DNA of 15,460 nucleotides from an uncultured Phascolarctobacterium sp. (GCA_949287345.1 CASEGD010000029.1:1-15460); one strand, 5' to 3'. Counted from the stretch's first letter, positions 1 to 6,002 are shown. Program-made: numbers and translations. Notes: generated by a model not told the origin, from the letters alone.

Positions 1-227
1 ATACGCACCGGCACATTTTGTTTTTGTCAAGCATTTTTAATCCGCCTTAAGCGGGATAATTTTGCGTTTTGCTGGCTTAAACTTAAAATTGCGGCGTTTT
101 TTTGTTTTATTTTTGTTTTCGCCTTTGCATTTACGATACTACTTTTAATTTTTGTTCTTTTGCTCATGTTCATTCTTTGTAACCAAAGAACGAACCAAGA
201 AAGTTCCGCGGCTAGGCGGATTTCTTC

Positions 228-262
228 GTCGGTTTTGCTCATTATTAAATCGCAAAACCGAC
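228..262. repeat. Inverted repeat, 11-bp perfect stem
   Basis: GTCGGTTTTGC at 228-238 is exactly complementary to GCAAAACCGAC at 252-262, with a 13-base AT-rich loop. No U-tract follows on either strand, so it is not a typical terminator. Confidence 0.7.
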
Positions 263-276
263 ATGCTTCGCTGGCA

Positions 277-312
277 CACTTATTACCTTCGCCTGCGGCT
301 TGGTACTAAGTG
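277..312. repeat. Inverted repeat, 11-bp stem with one mismatch
   Basis: CACTTATTACC at 277-287 pairs with GGTACTAAGTG at 302-312 with one mismatch. The 14-base loop is TTCGCCTGCGGCTT. It lies 14 bases after the previous stem-loop. Confidence 0.6.
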
Positions 313-340
313 GCGACTCAGCTAACGCAACTATTAGCAT

Positions 341-395
341 AACAACTACAAAAATACGAAATTCGCTTCGCTCAGGTTCGATTTTTGCAGTTGTT
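341..395. repeat. Long imperfect stem-loop, about 19 bp
   Basis: The arm at 341-360 is complementary to 377-395 apart from one mismatch and one bulged base. The 16-base loop contains TTCGCTTCGCTCAGG. This is the longest stem in the left-end cluster. Confidence 0.7.
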
Positions 396-600
396 CTTTA
401 ATAAATGTTGCTAAAATCCGAGGCCGCGTGTTGCCGAGCGTCGCACTTTATAACTTCTTTTTGATTGCTCTGCGCGCATCGTAAGATAGCAAGCTGTGAA
501 AAGTTCGGTAACAGTGTAATCAAAATAAAAAAGCTGCCATAGTACGAATTTGGGCGAAGCCGCGACTTTCAAAAAATAGGCGAAACTTTCACTAAACAGG

Positions 601-661
601 CACTTGCAGCTTTTGCCGGAGGATGTTTGAGCGAAGCGAGTTTCCGTAGGCGCTGCAAGTG
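601..661. repeat. Inverted repeat, 10-bp perfect stem, long loop
   Basis: CACTTGCAGC at 601-610 is exactly complementary to GCTGCAAGTG at 652-661. The 41-base loop contains GAGCGAAGCGAG, related to the loop words of the neighbouring stem-loops. Confidence 0.55.
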
Positions 662-717
662 GCAAACTTATTTGATTCTGAGCCGTTAAGTTTTTTTTGA
701 GGAGCAAAGGCTTTTTG

Positions 718-744
718 GTTACTTTTTAGCCTATAAAAAGTAAC
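718..744. repeat. Inverted repeat, 11-bp perfect stem
   Basis: GTTACTTTTTA at 718-728 is exactly complementary to TAAAAAGTAAC at 734-744, with loop GCCTA. A similar but shorter structure (TTCTTTG, TAAC, CAAAGAA) lies at 173-190, near the other end of the gene-free region. Confidence 0.65.
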
Positions 745-815
745 ATGAATGAGCGATAAAGAAAATTTAGAAGTAATATCGTAACTACAAAGGCGTAAAC
801 TAAAACACCAACACA

Positions 816-844
816 TTGACACCACTATAAAATTCAGGCATAAT
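816..844 (+). promoter_or_regulatory. Sigma-A-type promoter of the small-peptide locus
   Basis: A consensus -35 TTGACA (816-821) is separated by 17 bases from a -10 CATAAT (839-844). Transcription should start near 851, giving an mRNA of about 170 nt that ends at the terminator at 993-1024. This is one of the best promoter matches in the window. Confidence 0.7.
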
Positions 845-884
845 AAAAAGGCTGCGATTCTCTCCGGCAGAAGGGAGGGATAAT

Positions 885-974
885 ATGGCTACCGCAATCT
901 CCATTTTTATTGTATCTGTCATGGCAGGCATAGTATCGTACTATATCTGCAAGTGGCTGGACAGATACTTGTAA
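885..974 (+). CDS. 29-residue hydrophobic peptide, candidate type I toxin
   Basis: A 29-codon frame begins at ATG 885 behind a strong Shine-Dalgarno (GGGAGGG near 873-879). The peptide starts MATAISIFIV, has one hydrophobic segment at about residues 4-20 and ends with a charged, amphipathic tail (KWLDRYL). This is the build of small membrane toxins of type I toxin-antitoxin systems. I do not recognise a named family with certainty. The context supports the call: consensus promoter at 816, perfect terminator just downstream, and a convergent promoter that would make an antisense RNA with complementarity to the translation start (884-903). The 5' end of the mRNA (GGCTGCG, 850-856) can pair with CGCAGCC (976-982) just after the stop codon, which could fold the message closed. 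Toxicity is inferred; an unrelated small membrane protein is the main alternative. Confidence 0.65.
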   Translation: MATAISIFIVSVMAGIVSYYICKWLDRYL

Positions 975-989
975 CCGCAGCCAGCCCAA

Positions 990-1063
990 AATAAAAAACC
1001 GGGAGTTGCCGCTCCCGGTTTTTTACATGCTATGGCTAACACAATAGCATCTCCACCTTTTGT
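990..1063 (-). ncRNA. Predicted antisense RNA antitoxin, about 75 nt
   Basis: Transcription from the minus-strand promoter at 1070-1098 would start near 1063 and stop at the shared terminator, making an RNA of about 75 nt. It contains a hairpin (TGCTAT ... ATAGCA) whose loop holds TTAGCCAT, partly complementary to the toxin start codon region. It also has TGGAGAT, complementary to ATCTCCA at 897-903. Size and layout parallel RNA II of the known par system. Both ends are inferred. Confidence 0.5.
993..1024. terminator. Bidirectional intrinsic terminator
   Basis: A perfect 13-bp inverted repeat (arms 993-1005 and 1012-1024) encloses a 6-base loop. The core is CCGGGAG/CTCCCGG, with an A-run before and a T-run after, so it can terminate transcription from either side. 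It would end both the small-peptide mRNA and the convergent antisense RNA. Confidence 0.85.
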
Positions 1064-1069
1064 ACCCCT

Positions 1070-1098
1070 ATTATAACACCCCTTAACAATAAAAGCAA
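1070..1098 (-). promoter_or_regulatory. Antisense RNA promoter
   Basis: On the minus strand a perfect TATAAT (1070-1075) lies 17 bases from a -35 TTGCTT (1093-1098). It points toward the small-peptide gene. Nothing else on this strand nearby needs a promoter. Confidence 0.6.
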
Positions 1099-1172
1099 AC
1101 ACCTTGCACCAAAACAAAAAATAAAATGTGCTTTACATAAACGCAAATAAAAAAATTTCACACCCTTTGCAC

Positions 1173-1202
1173 TTTACACCGCCGCGACGCAGATGTTACA
1201 AT
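1173..1202 (+). promoter_or_regulatory. Promoter of the autotransporter gene
   Basis: TTTACA (1173-1178), an 18-base spacer and TACAAT (1197-1202), with an extended -10 TG at 1194-1195. Transcription would start near 1209, giving a leader of about 98 nt before the ATG at 1307. Confidence 0.55.
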
Positions 1203-1232
1203 TAAACTAACAACAATGCACATAAGTTTCCG

Positions 1233-1299
1233 CGGGGGGCTTCGTTAGTTAATTTTTGGCAGAACCCCCGTCCTCCCTCGTAAAAAATTGCGAGGGAGG
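1233..1299 (+). promoter_or_regulatory. Structured leader with RBS-occluding hairpin
   Basis: CCTCCCTCG (1272-1280) is perfectly complementary to CGAGGGAGG (1291-1299), 9 bp around a 10-base loop. The right arm contains the Shine-Dalgarno GGGAGG, 7 bases before the ATG at 1307, and is followed by TTTT. The hairpin could therefore block ribosome loading or act as a terminator-like attenuator. A second possible stem, CGGGGG (1233-1238) with CCCCCG (1265-1270), lies upstream. No ligand or known riboswitch class is recognised. Confidence 0.5.
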
Positions 1300-1306
1300 T
1301 TTTATT

Positions 1307-3346
1307 ATGCGTAAAAACCTGCACTATAAAGTTTTAGCTTCCGTTTTGGCAATAGCCGGGCTGTATTTTTATAACGCGCCCGCCGCATGGGCGAATATGC
1401 AAGAAGTTAATGGAAACACTAACTTATGGATAGGCAGCGGTGAGATAAACGGAAATGACTTAATTCCTACTACTGCCTCAGTTTATGGTTGGCATAGCCA
1501 ATATCCTACCTATGGTAACAGTACCAACAAAGCCAATTATAATGAAATTACAATCAAGAACAGTACGTTAGCGCAAGTTTATGGTGCTTATACATCTATA
1601 GATGAAGACACTGCTAACAGTAATAAGGTTACCATAAACAACAGCAACCTTCATGATGTCTACGGTGGCTACTCTGAAAACGGCACTGCTTCTGGCAATG
1701 AAGTTTTAATCGAAGGTGACAACAACAGCTTTTACAATGTTGTAGGCGGCTCTACCGGCTCAGGCACAGCAACCGGCAATACCGTAACAATAAACGGCGA
1801 CGTAACTTTAACTGGTAAAACCGATGCTTCCTACATTGCCGGCGGACAAGGAAGCAGTGGCAGTACAGTCAGCGATAACCATGTAATTATCGAAAATGGC
1901 ACTGTATCCGGTTACATTTATGGCGGTTTTGGTATGTTGTACGCTGACGGCACTACAATATCAGGTAATAAAATTACCGTTGAAAATTCAGCCAATGTTG
2001 AAAAAGCCAATTTATACGGCGGTTATGCCAATAGCAGCACAGCCACAATCAGCAATAATACGCTTACCCTTAACGGCTGGAGCGGCAGCGTAAATTCAGT
2101 ACAAAACTTCAGCGATATAAATTTTGAAAACATTAAGTGGGATAACGGCGGCACGGTTTTAAATATTAAAAATGCTTCTCAAGATGTCCTTAATGGCACA
2201 GAAATAAACATCAACAGTCTTAATTTTGAAGGTGGCACAGAAATTAACAAAGGCGACAAGATGACCTTTATTGCAAGCGAAAAAGACGTTAATTTAGGCA
2301 TAACGGAGACTAATTTAAATGTTAACAGTAATTTTTTAGCAGGTGTTACAGTAAAAGGCGATGGTAATTTTACCGTTGACGATAAAGGTAATGTAACTTA
2401 CACAGTTCAAGAAGTAAAAACCAACAAACAAATTGATTTAGTCGCTGAAAACCGAGCCGTTGCGGCAGCGTTTATCAATCAGGGCACGGATTTAATCAGC
2501 GACAGCTTAGATACTTTAAGCCGCGACGGCAATTACGGCGTTAAAACCTTTGCCGCCGTGCATGGCAACCGCAGCAAGTATGATGTGAACAGTGACCTTA
2601 AAATTAACGGCTGGAGTACGATTGTCGGCGTTGGCAATGCTGCCGAATTTACCAACGGTGACGAGTTCAGCTGGGGTGTGTTCTATGAAAACGGCAGCGG
2701 TAATTACAGAACTTATAATGAGTTTAACAATGAGTTCTTCCGCGGCGACGGCAGCCTTGTTTACAACGGCGGCGGCATTGCGGCAAGGTACGAAAACGCA
2801 AGTGGCGTTTATACGGAAGGTTCGCTGCGTGCCGGTATGTTAAAATCTGAAATGGATAACGCCCTGCGCGACGGCAGCGGCAATTATTACGGTTACGACA
2901 GCGAAAGCGCTTACTATGGAGCGCACATCGGCGTTGGTAAAATCATCAGCTTAAGCGAAAGCAGTGATTTGGATGTGTATGGCAAGTTCTTCCACACCTA
3001 TACCGAAGGCGACAGCTTTACGGTTGCCAAGGACAAGTTTGAGCTCGACAGCATTACCAGCGACCGCCTGCGTATCGGCGCGCGCGTTACCACTAATAAG
3101 GCTAATGCGTTCAGCACCTATTATGGTTTGGCGTATGAATACGAGTTTAACGGCGACGCCGACATGCGTGCGCAGAACTTAAAAGCGCCCACGCAGAGCT
3201 TGCAGGGCAGCAGTTACATGGCGGAAGTCGGCTTTAACTACCAGCCGGCGCCGGACAGCCCGTGGAGCTTTGACCTGAATATGCGCGGTTACGCCGGTGA
3301 ACGCGAAGGCGCAAGCTTTAATGTGCAGGCAACGTATACGTTCTGA
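1307..3346 (+). CDS. Autotransporter (type V secretion) surface protein
   Basis: A 679-residue protein that should reach the cell surface through its own outer-membrane barrel. I chose ATG 1307 because it follows GGGAGG by 7 bases and opens with a clean signal peptide (about residues 1-29: a basic start, then a hydrophobic core, ending APAAWA). A TTG start at 1256 would bury that signal. Residues 75-260 form a passenger of about seven strand-turn repeats, each with an N-x-V/I-T-I type strand (Asn 79, 106, 131, 158, 191, 221, 251) and often a YGGY-like turn, suggesting a beta-helix. Residues 260-370 are a further beta-rich stretch. Residues 375-410 look like the linker helix, and residues 415-679 a beta-barrel of the autotransporter family, ending in Phe (ATYTF). 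The passenger looks more AT-rich than the barrel. Its ligand is unknown; adhesin is the usual guess. Confidence 0.85.
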   Translation: MRKNLHYKVLASVLAIAGLYFYNAPAAWANMQEVNGNTNLWIGSGEINGNDLIPTTASVYGWHSQYPTYGNSTNKANYNEITIKNSTLAQVYGAYTSIDEDTANSNKVTINNSNLHDVYGGYSENGTASGNEVLIEGDNNSFYNVVGGSTGSGTATGNTVTINGDVTLTGKTDASYIAGGQGSSGSTVSDNHVIIENGTVSGYIYGGFGMLYADGTTISGNKITVENSANVEKANLYGGYANSSTATISNNTLTLNGWSGSVNSVQNFSDINFENIKWDNGGTVLNIKNASQDVLNGTEININSLNFEGGTEINKGDKMTFIASEKDVNLGITETNLNVNSNFLAGVTVKGDGNFTVDDKGNVTYTVQEVKTNKQIDLVAENRAVAAAFINQGTDLISDSLDTLSRDGNYGVKTFAAVHGNRSKYDVNSDLKINGWSTIVGVGNAAEFTNGDEFSWGVFYENGSGNYRTYNEFNNEFFRGDGSLVYNGGGIAARYENASGVYTEGSLRAGMLKSEMDNALRDGSGNYYGYDSESAYYGAHIGVGKIISLSESSDLDVYGKFFHTYTEGDSFTVAKDKFELDSITSDRLRIGARVTTNKANAFSTYYGLAYEYEFNGDADMRAQNLKAPTQSLQGSSYMAEVGFNYQPAPDSPWSFDLNMRGYAGEREGASFNVQATYTF

Positions 3347-3380
3347 TTACACAGTTTAAATTAAGAACTCTAAAAAAATT

Positions 3381-3409
3381 AACAGCCGGTGATAATTTCA
3401 CCGGCTGTT
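3381..3409 (+). terminator. Terminator after the autotransporter gene
   Basis: AACAGCCGGTGA (3381-3392) and TCACCGGCTGTT (3398-3409) form a perfect 12-bp stem with a 5-base loop, 34 bases after the stop codon. The U-tract is interrupted (TTCGCTTTT), so efficiency is uncertain. The next promoter's -35 begins within a few bases. Confidence 0.7.
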
Positions 3410-3413
3410 CGCT

Positions 3414-3441
3414 TTTACAAATGTTGTTTTTATGCTATACT
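3414..3441 (+). promoter_or_regulatory. Promoter of the holin-like toxin gene
   Basis: TTTACA (3414-3419), a 16-base spacer and TATACT (3436-3441). The expected start is near 3448, just before the GAGATAGCC element at 3451. Confidence 0.6.
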
Positions 3442-3506
3442 ACTCTCTATGAGATAGCCTGACGGCGTTGGCCTCTCCACTCTTTCTAAGGGCGGAGGTG
3501 ATTACT

Positions 3507-3590
3507 ATGACAGTTTTTGAAGCTATTTCCTTAATGATTGGCTTTGCTACTCTCGTAGTTTTCATCATTTCACTTTTTATTAAAAAGTAA
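3507..3590 (+). CDS. Putative holin-like type I toxin, 27 residues
   Basis: A 27-codon frame starts at ATG 3507 with a near-perfect Shine-Dalgarno GGAGGTGA (3494-3501). The peptide begins MTVFEAISLMIGFATLVVF, has one transmembrane helix at about residues 6-24 and ends in two lysines. The F-E-A-x-x-L-M-I-G-F-A pattern resembles the putative holin-like toxin (Hol_Tox) and TxpA-type peptides of Firmicutes, which act on the membrane and are held in check by an antisense RNA. A terminator follows directly (3595-3626), and a convergent minus-strand promoter at 3692-3720 would produce that RNA. The family call is from memory of the motif and the toxic activity is inferred. It has its own promoter after the autotransporter terminator. 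Confidence 0.75.
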   Translation: MTVFEAISLMIGFATLVVFIISLFIKK

Positions 3591-3685
3591 ATGAAAAACG
3601 GCCTAACGTGGTAACGCGGCCGTTTTCACAATTGTTGTTAACTTTTGGGAGACGAGCCAACAATTCCACCTGTCGGGCTATCTCT
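3590..3685 (-). ncRNA. Predicted antisense RNA antitoxin, about 95 nt
   Basis: From the promoter at 3692-3720 transcription would begin near 3685 and end at the shared terminator. The loop sequence CCGACAGG (complement of 3669-3676) is complementary to the toxin-leader loop CCTGACGG (3458-3465) at 7 of 8 positions, a possible kissing contact. It overlaps the toxin mRNA only at the terminator, so pairing must occur in trans. Ends are inferred. Confidence 0.5.
3595..3626. terminator. Bidirectional terminator shared by toxin and antisense RNA
   Basis: AAAACGGCC (3595-3603) pairs with GGCCGTTTT (3618-3626), 9 bp with a 14-base loop. On the plus strand a U-run ends the hairpin four bases after the toxin stop codon. 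On the minus strand the A-run at 3594-3598 supplies a U-tract for the antisense RNA. Confidence 0.75.
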
Positions 3686-3691
3686 CTATTT

Positions 3692-3720
3692 ATTATACAA
3701 CACTATCTGCCAAACGGCAA
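3692..3720 (-). promoter_or_regulatory. Antisense RNA promoter
   Basis: On the minus strand a perfect TATAAT (3692-3697), a 17-base spacer and a -35 TTGCCG (3715-3720), pointing at the toxin gene. No protein-coding gene on this strand lies within its reach before the terminator. Confidence 0.6.
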
Positions 3721-3758
3721 ACTATTTTAAATTATCCGGCCAACGCCCGGCTATTTTT

Positions 3759-4904
3759 TTATTTTACGCCCGTTTTTAACAGTTCTGCCAGCGTAATGGC
3801 AAAGGCTGCGGTGCGGGGTACGGCGGTTTTTAAGTCAACCGATTCATGGTCGGTGTGTTCGTCGTAGTTTTCCACGCCCAAAGCGTCAAGGGTCGGGATG
3901 AATTTGGCGGTGCGGTTGCCGTCCGTAAGGCCGCCTGCCACCCATTCGTTTACTTTGCCGCCGAATTCTTCGGCAACGACGCTGCTGTAAACGTCAATCA
4001 TCTTCTGCACGGCGGGAGTTTTTTCCATCGGTCCGGTTACAATGCCGCCGGTAACTTCCACTTTGGTGCCTGCAATAACAATTTTATCGACTAGCGCTTT
4101 AATAGCTGCGTCAAGGCGCTGCTGCTCGGCAACTTCAAAGCAGCGCACGTTAACTTCGCAATAAGCGTCGCCGGGGATAACGCTGATTTTATCGTTGGTG
4201 CTGCCGATTACACCGACGTTAACCGTGTTGGGCGGAATGAACTGGCCGCTGTCGGTAATGCCGCGTGCTTCCAGCGCTTTGGCGGTAAAATCTTCCGGGT
4301 TGCCGGGCATGGGGCTTGCCAGCTTGTGCAGTTCGGTAATGGTGTAGGCAAGCTGGTGGATGGCGTTGGCGCAGCACTGCGAAGCGTTGCCGTGGTGCCC
4401 GCCCTTGCCGGTAACTTTAATTTTATATTTGGCGTTGCCTTTGCGCTGCGTTACAATGCCCCAGTTCGGGCGCGCAACGTCCATAATAACGGCAAAATCA
4501 GCCTGCTGGGAAAGCTCTGCCACAATGCCTTCCGCCGTCGGGCTGCCGCCTTCTTCTTCGGCGTTGGTGTAGTAGATGATTTCCTTATAATCGTCAAAGC
4601 CTTCGTCCACGCGGAAGGGGCGTTTTGCAGCTTCGCCGCGGTTAAATACGGTATCGACATGCGCAACCAGAAGCACCGTCTGCGTGCCTTTGCCTTTAAG
4701 GCGGGAGATTAAATGGCAGCCGCGGTCGTTGTAACGGAATTCGGTTTCCGCACCAAGCGCCTGCATTTTTTCTGCCACAAATTTATTGGCTTTTTCCGTG
4801 CCTTCCAAATCGCCGTTGCCGCTATCGATATTGGTCAGCGCTTCCAAATCCTTCACATAGTTGTCATACTCTTTCGTCAGGTAATCTTTAATAATTTTTC
4901 GCAT
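3759..4904 (-). CDS. M20-family metallopeptidase with internal deletion
   Basis: A 381-residue protein of the M20 zinc-peptidase family (carboxypeptidase G2/aminoacylase type), normally a cytoplasmic two-metal hydrolase of peptides or N-acyl amino acids. Visible landmarks are AHVDTV (His82, Asp84), the glutamate cluster NAEEEGG (116-118), Asp142 in MDVARP, the GKGGHHG dimerisation-domain motif (166-172) and the C-terminal HTDHE (350-354). The segment that normally follows AHVDTV, with the GPG-x-x-D-x-K-G-G motif and the metal-bridging Asp, is absent: residue 102 (EG) runs straight into FDDYKE. The frame is intact and the protein is somewhat shorter than the roughly 400-residue relatives I know. 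It may thus be inactive or altered. The start follows AGGAGG at 4912-4917. The fic gene ends 91 bases upstream. Substrate unknown. Confidence 0.8.
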   Translation of the reverse strand: MRKIIKDYLTKEYDNYVKDLEALTNIDSGNGDLEGTEKANKFVAEKMQALGAETEFRYNDRGCHLISRLKGKGTQTVLLVAHVDTVFNRGEAAKRPFRVDEGFDDYKEIIYYTNAEEEGGSPTAEGIVAELSQQADFAVIMDVARPNWGIVTQRKGNAKYKIKVTGKGGHHGNASQCCANAIHQLAYTITELHKLASPMPGNPEDFTAKALEARGITDSGQFIPPNTVNVGVIGSTNDKISVIPGDAYCEVNVRCFEVAEQQRLDAAIKALVDKIVIAGTKVEVTGGIVTGPMEKTPAVQKMIDVYSSVVAEEFGGKVNEWVAGGLTDGNRTAKFIPTLDALGVENYDEHTDHESVDLKTAVPRTAAFAITLAELLKTGVK

Positions 4905-4995
4905 CAGCTAACCTCCTTTAATAATCTGTTACTGCTTAAATTCGCCGCGTTTGGCGTTTATCCTGCCGCGGTAAAATTTTTGCAGGCGTTAAACT

Positions 4996-5883
4996 TTAAT
5001 ACTTAATCCTGAAATAATCCAGATACACCTTGTATCTGTCCTGCGCCGTCAGGCAGGTATCGGTTAAATAGCCCGGTTCACGCTGCCATTCCTTCAGACC
5101 GCGGTAATAAAAGATTTTTAAATTATCTTCAATAATAAACGGCACAATATTATGTTTTAAACATTCCTTAAACATAATCAGCCTGCCGACACGCCCGTTG
5201 CCGTCCTGAAACGGATGGATTTTTTCAAACTGCACATGAAAATCCAAAATATCCGCCAGCGTTTTATGCTTTTGCGCATTATATTTTGCAAGCAGCGCCT
5301 TCATTTTTGCGCTTACTTCTTCCGGCAATGCCGTCGGCATACCGCCCACTTCGTTCGGCATTTTTTTATAGCCGCCCACGGCGAACCAGTCTTTGCGCGC
5401 ATCGCTTGTGCCGGATTTTAAAATCAAATGCAGTTCTTTGATAAATTTCTCCGTCAGCGTGCTTTTGGCGTGCTCAATAATTAAATCAATGCAACGGAAG
5501 TGGTTTGCCGTTTCGATTACATCGTCCACGTTAACGGCTTCACTTTCTGCGCCGATGGTATTGGTTTCAAAAATGTAACGCGTCTGGTCATGCGTCAGGC
5601 GGCTGCCTTCGATATGGTTGGAGTTATACGTCAGCTCAATCTGCGTTTTATGGTAAATGCCGCCGCTGTATTTCTGCGCCTTTTCATTCTGCAAAACAAC
5701 AAGCAGCGTCCTTATCTGTTTATTTTTGCTGCTGCGCTGCGGCTTTTCGGCTTCCGCCGGTATATTCCATGTTTTGCCGTTAAGCACCGCACCGGCAACG
5801 CGCCCCTGCGCACAGTAATTGCGCACGCTGCGCTCCGACACCTGCCATTTTTCTGCCGTTTCCGCAACGGAAAGATATTTCAT
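4996..5883 (-). CDS. Fic-domain protein with N-terminal helix-turn-helix
   Basis: A 295-residue Fic-family protein. Enzymes of this family usually transfer AMP from ATP to a hydroxyl on a target protein. The catalytic motif is complete: HPFQDGNGRVGR at residues 223-234. An inhibitory-helix motif of the S/T-xxx-E-G type (SNHIEG, 88-93) lies before the Fic core, as in class II Fic proteins that restrain themselves. Residues 1-45 look like a MerR/excisionase-type winged helix (AETAEKWQVSERSVRNYCAQG), implying DNA binding or a protein-interaction role. The start is supported by GGAGGTGA just upstream. The upstream DNA (5884-5960) is AT-rich, but no promoter there is convincing. The M20 gene follows on the same strand, with no obvious terminator between them. 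The target is not predictable. Confidence 0.85.
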   Translation of the reverse strand: MKYLSVAETAEKWQVSERSVRNYCAQGRVAGAVLNGKTWNIPAEAEKPQRSSKNKQIRTLLVVLQNEKAQKYSGGIYHKTQIELTYNSNHIEGSRLTHDQTRYIFETNTIGAESEAVNVDDVIETANHFRCIDLIIEHAKSTLTEKFIKELHLILKSGTSDARKDWFAVGGYKKMPNEVGGMPTALPEEVSAKMKALLAKYNAQKHKTLADILDFHVQFEKIHPFQDGNGRVGRLIMFKECLKHNIVPFIIEDNLKIFYYRGLKEWQREPGYLTDTCLTAQDRYKVYLDYFRIKY

Positions 5884-6002
5884 CAGCTCACCTCCGGCAA
5901 GATTAATTTACGCTTATATAATAAGTATAACATATTACCGGCAATAATTATATGATTATTTTATCAAAATTTACGTTATATTTTTGCCGATAATGCACAC
6001 AA

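Larger units (their letters stand above)
1..815. other. Gene-free, hairpin-rich intergenic region
   Basis: I see no supportable gene here. The possible reading frames are short, overlap each other on one strand, lack good ribosome binding sites and have low-complexity translations. What is visible is a series of stem-loops: 173-190, 228-262, 277-312, 341-395, 601-661 and 718-744. Several loops carry related CG-rich words such as CTTCGCTTCGCTC or GAGCGAAGCGAG. This looks like a cluster of dispersed palindromic elements or a decayed segment. Whether it recurs in the genome cannot be decided from this window. Confidence 0.55.
884..1055 (+). repeat. Par-like imperfect direct repeats
   Basis: TATGGCTA occurs at 884-891 (it includes the start codon) and again at 1031-1038. 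ATCTCCA occurs at 897-903 and 1049-1055. The second copies lie within the predicted antisense RNA, so that RNA carries the complement of the toxin translation-initiation region. In the second copy TGCTAT and ATAGCA flank the first word and would present its complement in a hairpin loop of the antisense RNA. Confidence 0.6.
3451..3684. repeat. Inverted repeat at the 5' ends of toxin and antitoxin RNAs
   Basis: GAGATAGCCTGAC at 3451-3463 is matched in inverted orientation at 3672-3684 (12 of 13 identical). Both convergent transcripts would therefore begin with nearly the same sequence and the same small hairpin (GAGA..GCC pairing with GGC..TCTC). Confidence 0.65.

Noticed and set aside
27..242. 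71-codon minus-strand frame
   Set aside because: The second half is low-complexity Lys/Ala-rich sequence, it lies among stem-loops and no good ribosome binding site precedes it. It may be a relic but I cannot support a gene.
411..825. Two overlapping minus-strand frames of 98 and 77 codons
   Set aside because: They overlap each other in different frames, cross several inverted repeats and have no recognisable protein features.
1256..1306. Longer autotransporter start (TTG at 1256)
   Set aside because: It would add 17 residues before a textbook signal peptide and run through the leader hairpin. ATG 1307 has the proper ribosome binding site.
3736..3760. Terminator-like CCGG ... CCGG followed by a T-run
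   Set aside because: The stem is only about 4 bp and the T-run is on the plus strand, the wrong direction for the M20 gene that ends at 3759.
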